Positions 1 to 7,005 of a stretch of 10,538 bases of DNA are shown piece by piece (the stretch's first letter is position 1; each line of letters starts with the position of its first letter). A program made the translations under genes and the position numbers. The notes under the pieces are model-generated. The model searched no databases, was not told the DNA's origin, and was given only the letters and a program-made list of their open reading frames with translations. Source of the stretch: Synura sp. LO234KE (taxonomy: Eukaryota > Sar > Synurophyceae > Synurales > Mallomonadaceae); the NCBI GenBank assembly GCA_015143735.1, contig VKHC01000620.1:1-10538 (forward strand). The letters are read 5' to 3'.

Positions 1-840
1 TTTTGAGTGAACATTTCGTCGGCTGGCTGTCTACGTCCTCGTTTTTGTTTATTTCAAATCGAAATTTCCGGTTCCATATCCCCACAACGATGTTTCCGAA
101 ATGGTCTCGTGACGCTGAATCATGTATATGACTCCTGGAGAAGTCCTGAAGCCGTTCGATGGTAGCTCCTCTGTGCCTTAAGTCCTGCGATTGATAATCA
201 ATCGCCACACGAGAACAACAGAAGCGCAACAAGAAGCACCTTTCATAAAGGTAAATATTTTAATGATGCGGAGATTCTTACGTGACGATCAGCGTTGGAA
301 GTTGTGTGAACGCGATGTTTGTTGCTTTATTGATTTCCCTCTATGTACGCATGGTTTGAAGTAACAAAGTAATGAGGGTTCTGCCCCTTCTAGAAATTAA
401 TACAAGTTCGCCAGCAGTTTTATATGCACGTTTGCGTTAAGGTTTAAAATGGCTTGCTCTGCTAAAGTTAAATGTTAACCAGTTGACTTCTTTTATATCG
501 CATGAAAAGGATTATTTGTATCCCCTCCGCAACCCCATATGCACACATAGATTTAAATGTACCATGTTTCCCCGCGCGGACTGGGTTCGCTGACATAACT
601 TTCCGAAGAGTCGTAGACTTGCATTCTCAGTTTTTTGTTTTTCTCGGTTGTATCTCCGCTAGATTGATGCATTGCGCAATATTATTGAGTGTAAACTCAG
701 AATCGTTCCACTAATAAACTTGTAGTACACATTCATCAGTGGCCAAAAATCCAGTAATTATTTATTAGAGAAATGAAATGAATGTAAGTCAGACTGGGAG
801 TCTAGACTGCACCATTACACCACTAAGTCAATGACTATCC
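1..840. other. No supported gene; small ORFs and a perfect hairpin
   Basis: A frame open from the left edge (base 3) runs 42 codons to TGA at about 129 on the plus strand; it could be the end of an outside gene but shows no recognisable motif. A 70-aa plus-strand ORF (502-714) is followed by an ACTAATAAAC stretch but has no detectable domain. I would annotate neither as a gene. Confidence 0.4.
187..205. other. Perfect 8-bp inverted repeat (hairpin)
   Basis: GCGATTGA-TAA-TCAATCGC is a perfect 8-base stem with a 3-base loop. A second small hairpin, ACCTT-TCATA-AAGGT, lies about 35 bases downstream at 239-253. The function is unknown; it could be a protein-binding dyad or chance. Confidence 0.4.
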
Positions 841-881
841 CCTAGTATGTACCCAATGGCAAGTCCCGTGACGACCGAGCA

Positions 882-949
882 GGGGCAGGGGCAGGGGGAG
901 AAAGCAACAAGCCGCATGCCAGAGGGCAGGGGAAATTCCTCACCGGGGG
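882..949 (+). repeat. GGGGCA short tandem repeat within a G-tract cluster
   Basis: Three GGGGCA-like units lie at 882-899, followed by further G runs at 924-926, 929-932 and 945-949, all on the plus strand. This satisfies a relaxed G-quadruplex pattern with one long loop. The surrounding 840-1340 is purine-rich on the plus strand and contains no supported gene. Confidence 0.5.
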
Positions 950-1363
950 TTTTATTAATAGCTACAACGTCCCCTACTAAAGCAAGCGGAATCCCCACCC
1001 ATGCAGATGCATCCAGGGGCGGGGAGAGGAGACATATGAGTGTAGGATAACGAGCGCATTCGAAGAAAAAGAAAGGTGCAGCAGAAAGGAATAGGGCAAG
1101 AGGAGAAGCAAGTAGGTAGGACACTGATCGCCTCAGGGAAGGGGAGACGCTAGAGGGAGAGACCGCGGCAGGTAAACGCTTGTCCCTCAGCAGAGACGAT
1201 AGCCAGGAGAGCGCTGTAGGCTGGGACTGGAGCGCCAGGGGGGAGACTAGGAGGACCTCCGTCGACTCGCACGCTCGAAGGATCAGAACCGGCGCGGTCC
1301 AAAGCTGGGGTCAGGATTGGGAGGGTGGAAATAGGCGGCGCTGTTGCACACGGCGGAGCGTCA
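950..1363. other. Purine-rich, GC-richer stretch without a supported gene
   Basis: The plus strand is strongly purine-rich (many GGGGA, GGAGA and AGAAAG strings). Open frames here on both strands have biased, low-information translations typical of GC-rich shadow frames. No motif, splice pair or RNA structure was recognised. Confidence 0.4.
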
Positions 1364-1708
1364 CTATAACCTCCCGATGGCGATTCCGCCCTGGCTGCAA
1401 GCTGTTAGGGTAGTGGAAGACGCTTCCCTCGTCCGGACGTATGTAGCGGGAATACAAGGCCAGCCAAGCTTCTTCCACATAGAATAGGAGTTCGTTCCAC
1501 AAGGGATTAATGAGTTCGTCCCACGGCGCTCGACCATTCGGTCGAAAAAACTCTCGAGACGATCCATTTGATCGAAGGAGAAATGACCCAGCCACTCACT
1601 ACTGGAACTGTGACTTGGGTCTGCCGCAATACTTCGGAATGCAGCAAGAAGAACGTCGTCGTGCTCTTGGGAGCCTGCCGTCGTGAAAGGCTGAAAGATG
1701 ATCGGCAA
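1364..1708 (-). pseudogene. Small coding-like segment with a probable frameshift
   Basis: An ATG at 1706-1708 opens a 114-aa frame whose first 60 residues are protein-like (EHDDVLLAAFRSIAADPSHS, then FSFDQMDRLESFFDR). From about 1545, beside a run of six T on the minus strand, the neighbouring frame becomes the more convincing one (APWDELINPLWNELLFYVEE, then YSRYIRPDEG) and continues to about 1400. This suggests a one-base slip at the homopolymer. The second part also contains three diverged units of about 23 bases beginning GTGG(A/G)A. No family was recognised. Confidence 0.2.
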
Positions 1709-2112
1709 TACGGGCGGCGGAGTTTCTCATTAGTGAGTTAAGGCAGACACGGATATTGAGGCTGAAAAATCTTCTTTCAGTTCAAATCTCGATGAGGTGA
1801 CCTTGAAGACAAAGCTGCAGATTCAACCTCCTTCGATATGTATGACCTTAGAGGAGGAATCCCATTGGGTCTCAAATTGTTGGGACAGCCCCAGCGGTCC
1901 GACTCAAGAGATCTGCAAGACCTCCAAAATCTGTTCAATCAGGGTCTCTTGATGTGAGGAGCTCCGAGATTTCCGGGGGACCTTCTCGGAGAGATGACGC
2001 TGTCGGCAGTAAACTCGCTCGTTGTGATTCATTTCGTTGAGCCGAGCCGTCCAAATAAGTGGAGGCTTCAGCTTTTCGGCCGCAAGAAATCGACTGTGCT
2101 CCCAGATGAATG
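1709..2112. other. No supported gene
   Basis: A minus-strand frame (2299 to 1904) overlaps this stretch and includes a protein-like piece (WDEIAHVKHMTFIWEHSRFL), but it begins in repeat copy 2 and has no recognised domain. It may be a further fragment of the same decayed sequence as 2113-2610, in another frame. Confidence 0.3.
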
Positions 2113-2610
2113 TCATGTGCTTGACATGTGCGATCTCATCCCAGGAGTGACCACACCTAGTAGCAGCCGCATTGGCGCCTGCGATGGTCGATTCACGAAG
2201 TGTAGCCCAGGCCGGATATCCCGTGCCGCGCGGGTACGGGGGACAGAGAGGAAGCAACGCTGCAGTTGGCTGACTGCCTCTTCCCGTGTCTTTCTGCATG
2301 TATAAACCCTGATTCGAAGTTGTCGCGAGGATTCGCTGCAGGTATTGCTGGAAAGCAATATATTACCACCATATTTACGATGATTTATCAAACTTTGGTT
2401 CAGAGTCGTATCGAGAACTCGTCGCAGATATTGCTGATACAGATAAGCAGCGTCATCAGAATACGAGACAGGTGAGAATTTGTCAAATTCTTGTGGGACG
2501 TTCATATTTGCAGTGGCACCAAACTTAGAGCCGTCTTCGCAACAGAAGTGATCGCCCCAGAAGCTCCCTGGAGGTTTTTGGATACTGAAAATCCAAGGAT
2601 TTTGTTTCGG
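2113..2610 (-). CDS. Long minus-strand open frame, unrecognised, possibly decayed
   Basis: The frame is open for 165 codons between a TGA at 2611-2613 and a stop at 2113; the first ATG is at 2503-2505 and would give 130 aa. The first half is protein-like (PPGSFWGDHFCCEDGSKFGA, then VPQEFDKFSPVSYSDDAAYL), while the second half is Arg/Ser-rich and looks like shadow translation. It contains one copy of the duplicated 16-residue unit; the second copy lies just downstream in another frame, which suggests that the true frame was lost near 2380. No domain was recognised. An open frame this long has a fair chance of arising at random in 10 kb, so this may not be a gene. Confidence 0.22.
   Translation of the reverse strand, partial: PKQNPWIFSIQKPPGSFWGDHFCCEDGSKFGATANMNVPQEFDKFSPVSYSDDAAYLYQQYLRRVLDTTLNQSLINHRKYGGNILLSSNTCSESSRQLRIRVYTCRKTREEAVSQLQRCFLSVPRTRAARDIRPGLHFVNRPSQAPMRLLLGVVTPGMRSHMSST
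2303..2436 (-). repeat. Two diverged copies of a 16-codon unit, offset 86 bases
   Basis: Copy 1 (2436 down to 2389) translates as QQYLRRVLDTTLNQSL and copy 2 (2350 down to 2303) as QQYLQRILATTSNQGL: 11 of 16 residues are identical. By hand alignment 34 of 48 bases match without gaps, and 8 of the 14 differences fall at third codon positions. The 86-base offset is not a multiple of three, so the two copies lie in different frames, and a TAA precedes copy 2 in its own frame. This points to an old duplication of once-coding sequence followed by indels, or to two exons. Copy 1 lies within the open frame 2113-2610. Confidence 0.5.
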
Positions 2611-2795
2611 TCAGGGTGGAGCTGGCTGAGAGCATGATGTCCACCCATGAGAAATAAGACTTGATTTGTTGTGTCGGCGCTCCGAAGAGAGACAAACCGA
2701 GGCGCAGAATCAAGAGTGACACCAAATTTTTGATATGAAATATTTGTAGAAAAATTAAATATTTTGTCTCAATCAGGATTCAGTTGGCTTCAAGC
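2599..2795 (-). repeat. Second imperfect direct duplication, period 162 bases
   Basis: Plus-strand 2599-2633 and 2761-2795 match at about 25 of 35 positions and lie 162 bases apart, in the same frame. On the minus strand they read ALSQLHPDRNKI and A*SQLNPD*DKI. Five of the differences are silent third-position changes. The downstream (older-looking) unit has two stops, one of which corresponds to CGA changed to TGA. A similar short string (LNPDSLYRKF) occurs on the minus strand near 4380. The match is close to what chance could give once in a window of this size, so the call rests on the shared frame and silent changes. Confidence 0.35.
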
Positions 2796-3303
2796 GGTGA
2801 TCCAGGTCGTGGGTAAAGCTCTGGGAGACTTTTTCTCATCTTCCTGAGGCTGAACTGAATTTTCTAAAATTCTGTTTTTGGGTTTGGTTTGGAGTTGAAG
2901 CGTTCGATTTTCGAAGCTCCTCTGCATTTCCGAGTCTTTACCGACCGAAATTTTAAAGGTATAAATAACAAAGATTTAAAACTTTATTGGCAAATTCTGA
3001 GTCAAATCTCTCAGAACTGGAGTAGAAAAAATCATAGATGTGGATCGGGACGAAAACCGCCACACGTTTTTAAAACTAACGTACATTTATCAGTAACAAT
3101 TTTAAAAATTTACCGAAGGTAATCCTACTATTATCTTGCTTTCTCCTTACTGCACTTTCCCGAAAATCCTTGTTTGCCGCCGAATATGATTCATCTTAAT
3201 TATTATGAGGAGACAAGAGGCAGGACGATCCTACACAGATATGTCAAATTATCAAGAGCCCCCAAGCACCAAATGGCTTTTTATTCAACTCCCGTGACCG
3301 CGT
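2796..3303. other. AT-rich stretch without a supported gene
   Basis: Short frames only. A plus-strand 77-codon ORF (2889-3122) is rich in Lys, Asn and Ile, as expected from AT-rich non-coding DNA. The small inverted repeat TTCGA-TTT-TCGAA lies near 2905-2917. Nothing else was recognised. Confidence 0.4.
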
Positions 3304-3326
3304 GGGGGAGGAGGGAGGAGGCCTCC
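3304..3326 (+). other. G-rich tract ending in a 10-bp palindrome
   Basis: GGGGG at 3304-3308 and GGG at 3313-3315 run into the perfect palindrome GGAGGCCTCC at 3317-3326. This is a local composition jump compared with the AT-rich DNA immediately upstream. The role is unknown. Confidence 0.4.
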
Positions 3327-3927
3327 GCCCGAGAGGATGGGAAAGTCTTCCCCCGTGGATGATTACTAGTACCACGTAACGACGTCCCCAGCTAGCCAGA
3401 AGGAGGCGCCCCCCAGGGAGTACGTTCCTACAAGGGAGTAACAATCTTGACGCACAGCTAGTGTAGCGATGCGTCGAAGCAGTGCTATGACGAACGCTAC
3501 TAGTGATTTCACAAGTGTTGTGGGAATAGTTTAGCGGCAGATGATATGGAAGAGGCATGGGCGTAGTACAACAGATGATATGCGTGGTCAAAAAATGAGG
3601 ACCATCACACTTACCGTTTCCAGGAAGATAGAAGCGAAGTCAAGCTCCTAAGGAAACTGATATAAGAGCGAGTTAAGATGAGAGGCCGTGTTGGCAAGAG
3701 TCACCTCGACTAAGGTGCTTCGCGGATCGGGCCTCTGCACGCTCTGCTCGGGGTGTGTACAGGTGTGACCACACTTCGTTCCGCTCCGACGCCGTGATCT
3801 CGACGAACGGCTGCACTGAAACACACCGGGTATTGGGCTGCTCCACGGTTACCCCAGAAGGCGTGGTCAGAGCGTTCCACTCAGGAGGCGAAGGAGTGAA
3901 CGAGAAAAACCTCCAGGAGCTTGTTCA
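3327..3927. other. GC-richer stretch without a supported gene
   Basis: From 3677 to 4027 one plus-strand frame is open for 116 codons but lacks an early Met and has an Arg/Ser/Gly-rich, uninformative translation. On the opposite strand an 80-codon frame is open over about 3676-3928. Two overlapping frames on opposite strands in GC-rich DNA are likely to be chance, and neither shows a domain. Confidence 0.35.
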
Positions 3928-3957
3928 GGGGTGGGGTGTGGGTAAAATGGAGGGGGG
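3928..3957 (+). other. Potential G-quadruplex
   Basis: Four plus-strand guanine tracts lie close together: GGGG, T, GGGG, TGT, GGG, a nine-base spacer, then GGGGGG. The first two loops are very short, which favours folding. It lies outside any confident gene. Inferred from pattern only. Confidence 0.5.
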
Positions 3958-4028
3958 AAAATACAAGAGCCCTGTGGAGCTCCAAACTTTCTCCACCTGC
4001 TACAGGGGTGCAGCCGACGAGGGGTAGA

Positions 4029-4586
4029 TTACCTCGTCCCAGGGATCTGCCTTCCTGATGGTCTTTGAATATTTTCATTTTGGGCCTTGAAAAAGTAGTC
4101 AGATAACCCTCGATAATAGGGTCTACAGACGAGATATTCATATTTCTGTATTAGGAGAAGTGGATGGGTCTGCCTGATCGCACTCACGAGAGACGCTGAA
4201 CAAACTCGGATCTCCGCGCTACTCCATTCAATAGTCTTGCAAAACTCATTGTGTTGCCTACACCCAAAAGAAGCTCCAAAGTTGGTGCTGGCGAACAATC
4301 TCTGCACTTCCACCTGACCCAGCGGAGGGTATAGATCGAAGCTCAGATATTCCCCTTAATGTGCAATGGTAAATTTTCTGTAGAGTGAATCAGGATTGAG
4401 ACCTGGAGTTGTTTTGCCAAATTGGAAACCTGGCGAGTTGGCAAACGGGATATCGCAGGAGTTTCCACAACGCATTGCGATTAGATTTGGAGTTGATTTC
4501 CCATGTGCTCTAAACCTAAATATTTTCCAAATATTGTCTTGGCCTAACTTCGGGTCCGGGAGAGGATGTCCAGAAAACTTGAAATA
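4029..4586 (-). pseudogene. Coding-like segment with one internal stop, unrecognised
   Basis: One minus-strand frame runs from 4586 to a stop at 4029 (about 185 codons), interrupted only by TAA at 4356-4358. On both sides of the stop the translation is protein-like: PNLIAMRCGNSCDIPF and FGKTTPGLNPDSLYRKFTIAH before it, then GEYLSFDLYPPLGQVEVQRLF after it. No start codon or splice site clearly defines the ends and no family was recognised. If it is a former gene, the TAA is a single disabling change; if it is one exon of something longer, the stop argues against function. A chance origin is possible. Confidence 0.22.
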
Positions 4587-5832
4587 TTATCTCTGTCTGA
4601 GTTTAGTTGACTCTAGGTCTTGATTACCTTCGCCTTAAGAAACACCTTGTGATTCCTTTCTGCTTGACGGTCGCTATCCCGGATAGGTTGGAGAAACTCA
4701 TTTTGCTGTTCGGAATTTTTTATCTTGCAACCACGCTTATAGCCAGGAGCGGCGTCGCCTGCGCTTCTAAGGCTTAGATAACGTTGATCTAGAGGCCTTT
4801 AGGCGAATTCGGAGGCAACACTACTCAGCAGCCAAGTGGTAAAAATATTTTTAGAATTGCGAGTATCTTGTTATCTATCTTATAGTTGGTGGTTTAAGTG
4901 AGTTCAGGCAAACTCCTTAGTACATTATTCTCGTTTTGTATCACTAATAAAAGCTAAGGCACATGATACCACTAACTTTTATGCACCAGCACCCATTTTT
5001 ACGTCCGACTTCTTAACGCATCGCCATAGTAGTAAAGATGAGCCTAAGATGGTTAATCAATATTTTTCTTTGTTGTCATTGAAGCACCGCGATGAATCCG
5101 GTCGTGCAAAATCTTGAAGATGATGGTGATGTTTCTTGGTACACGGATTCTTTTCTTTAAGTGAGAAAGTTATCTGGTGTACGTAAATATCTTTTGTATA
5201 CAAGTCTACTAAGTTGATTCATTTTGCTGGCAACAGGTGCGCCGTCGTTATTATACGTAAAGTGTATCAATTTAATCAATTGCAGCATGTTCACACCAAA
5301 TCAACTGTTCTCGGTGATTGTAGTAGCGTCATAGTATAGCTGTTGATAATTCGCGCGGTAAACCGCGGTTCTCCAACAACTTGTTATCCTGTCTAACTAC
5401 ATTTCATCCAGAAATTTATTGTAATTTACCGCTAATAATATATATAATCATTACATGCGCTTGACTAGTATTGCCACTGCAATACATAAACGTCAGAGAT
5501 GCCGAGTACATTGATCTGAATACGCGTCCATGGGTTAGAGTGCACGTGTAAGCATGATGGAACATGCGTTCGGTGCGGTGACAGGGACAAGATAGGGCGG
5601 GCGATATATTAACTGAAAATAACTGAAATATTCAAATAATAAAACTCGACAACACGTCTCATCAGTACTCAGTCTCATCCCCTATTTCGGGCTGTTTAAT
5701 GAAGTAGATAGGTTGATCGATGAGTGAACCCCGTAATGATTATAATCAACTGCTGATGCAAGTGAAATATAATGTCCAGGTCTTATGACGACTCGTCAAC
5801 TTGACTGAGTACTCGAATGCATAAACTTCATA
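4587..5832. other. AT-rich intergenic stretch
   Basis: No frame of note lies on either strand and no RNA gene was recognised. It contains an AT-rich run near 5437-5450 (AATAATATATATAATC) and a GC-rich hairpin at 5354-5367. This is the emptiest part of the window. Confidence 0.5.
5354..5367. other. GC-rich inverted repeat in AT-rich DNA
   Basis: CGCGGT-AA-ACCGCG is a perfect 6-base stem with a two-base centre. It is flanked at a distance by TGTTG (5341-5345) and CAACA (5374-5378), which could extend the pairing with an internal bulge. The function is unknown. Confidence 0.35.
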
Positions 5833-5953
5833 TCAAACAAACGAAATATCTCCGACACATTTTCTCAATAGCCGGTATCGCTGCTTGATTCCCAAATACT
5901 GTTTCAGGTATACACGTAACTTGGCATCGGATTCACGCAGCAATTGGGTCAGG

Positions 5954-6200
5954 TTAGCAGATCTCCTCCAATGTTGTTGTCGAATTGTTTGGTGCTTTGC
6001 TAGTGAGCGAATCTTCGTATCTGATTCCAAAAAGAACACTCACCATTTCGTCGTAGCAACCCACAAGACACATGTCAATCAGACGTTCCCAAAGCTCTAA
6101 CTGAGGCAGTGTTCGATATTTCCGCTCCAGGAGTAACCGGACTCCGTTGCCTAAGTTCGTTAGGTTCTCCAATTGATACGGGGAAAGCACATCGAGCTGA
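5954..6200 (-). CDS. Possible terminal exon of an unrecognised spliced gene
   Basis: The frame is open from about 6199 to a TAA at 5954-5956, roughly 81 codons, with helical, protein-like composition (for example LLLERKYRTLPQLELWERLI). It is preceded by an acceptor-like CTAAGCTGGCTTCTGTAG (AG at 6201-6202), and 160 bases further upstream lies a strong donor, CAAG/GTAAGT (GT at 6361-6360), so an intron of about 161 bases is plausible. A second donor-like ATG/GTGAGT sits inside the exon at 6043, so this could instead be an internal exon ending at 6044. The difficulty is upstream: the frame that would join across the intron carries stops just before the donor. No domain was recognised. It is either a mis-modelled exon or part of a pseudogene. 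Confidence 0.3.
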
Positions 6201-6660
6201 CTACAGAAGCCAGCTTAGATACGGGCCATATCGTTGATTCTGTGCCCATTAAGAAACTCCCCCGTGTTGGTAGAACTCGGAGCAGAAGTGATAACACTTT
6301 AAGATTTATCATCAATATCTTACACTGTTTATGCACTCGGAAACTGATAATTGAAACTTACCTTGTTTAGCGCTCGTCGAGTGATGTTGGCTTTTATTTT
6401 TCAACGTCTGATGTGGCTACTGGCATCGACAAGACACGCAGTGTTCGCATACGGGCGAATGCGTCAGCTGCCAGTTGGTCGAGCAACTTTTCAGATCCTA
6501 TCGATACTTGTGGTGGCACTAAGTAGCTCTTGCACCAAGAAAAGTTGTAGCAAGATATTAACTAACTGCGGGAATTATTAGGGCTTGGAGAGAACATAAC
6601 TCAATAGAGGTCAGCTAGGGGCGATGAGCCGAAGTAAGTACCTGAAAATTTCATGACGGA
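6201..6660 (-). pseudogene. Coding-like, frame-broken segment with splice signals (unresolved)
   Basis: On the minus strand there is a possible donor TTTTCAG/GTACTT at about 6642, an acceptor-like CCTAATAATTCCCGCAG ending near 6566, and a strong donor CAAG/GTAAGT at 6361. Between them one frame reads like protein (EKLLDQLAADAFARMRTL, then RVLSMPVATSDVEK) but ends in TAA about 30 bases before the donor. A second frame just after the acceptor (LVNILLQLFLVQELL) stops at TGA after about 25 codons. No single frame carries the exon through to the downstream candidate exon. Either this is the end of one gene lying next to another, or it is a decayed gene. The product is unknown. Confidence 0.22.
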
Positions 6661-7005
6661 GTAATAATGAATATTCAATGTTAGTGCAACAGATTTTATG
6701 TATATTCACAATTACTTTCATCGATGTAATAAGTATATGAGTTTGAACTTGAGATTCCCAACGCTTAAATTTTTTACCTGATTAAACATTAGGCTGCGTA
6801 AATTTAATAAAGTCGGACGTAGAGCGAACGATATTTCAGATATTTGATTATTGCGGAGGAGATTGAGCAAGAATATATTGATATGGTGAAATGATTTCTT
6901 CTCTTTATCTCCAGTACTAGTAGTGTCAAAAACAATGTTGTTATGTTTCCATTAAGGGTGATTTAGATCCGAAGGTAGGCGCAGAATCGGAAAAGTATTT
7001 ACGTT
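6661..7005. other. Upstream region of the GT47 gene
   Basis: This stretch is AT-rich and holds stop codons in every frame. A pyrimidine-rich CTCTTTATCTCCAG near 6901-6914 resembles a splice acceptor and could end a 5' UTR intron, but no matching upstream exon is evident. No TATA box or other promoter element can be assigned with confidence. Confidence 0.35.

Noticed and set aside
502-714. 70-aa plus-strand ORF followed by AATAAA-like sequence
   Set aside because: Length is within chance expectation and no domain, signal or homologue is recognisable.
2430-2505. VPQ....SP followed by YSDD on the minus strand, resembling reverse transcriptase motifs
   Set aside because: The two motifs are only a few residues apart instead of some tens, the rest of the polymerase domain is missing, and no LTR, endonuclease or RNase H signature is nearby. 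Most likely chance, though a deleted retroelement remnant is not excluded.
3677-4027. 116-codon plus-strand open frame
   Set aside because: No start codon near its 5' end, low-complexity Arg/Ser/Gly composition, and an equally open frame on the opposite strand.
2520-4290. Recurring K/N-F-G-A/V/T peptides on the minus strand (near 2527, 2720, 3972, 4284)
   Set aside because: The shared string is only about ten bases and the spacing is irregular, so it could not be distinguished from chance.
6021-6043. Very short (23-base) candidate intron GTGAGT...TCAG on the minus strand
   Set aside because: The only convincing intron here is 92 bases; splicing this one leads to a stop after a few codons and no partner frame improves.
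6351-6581. 76-aa hydrophobic plus-strand ORF
   Set aside because: It is antisense to a helical minus-strand reading flanked by good splice sites; antisense of an amphipathic helix commonly looks hydrophobic.
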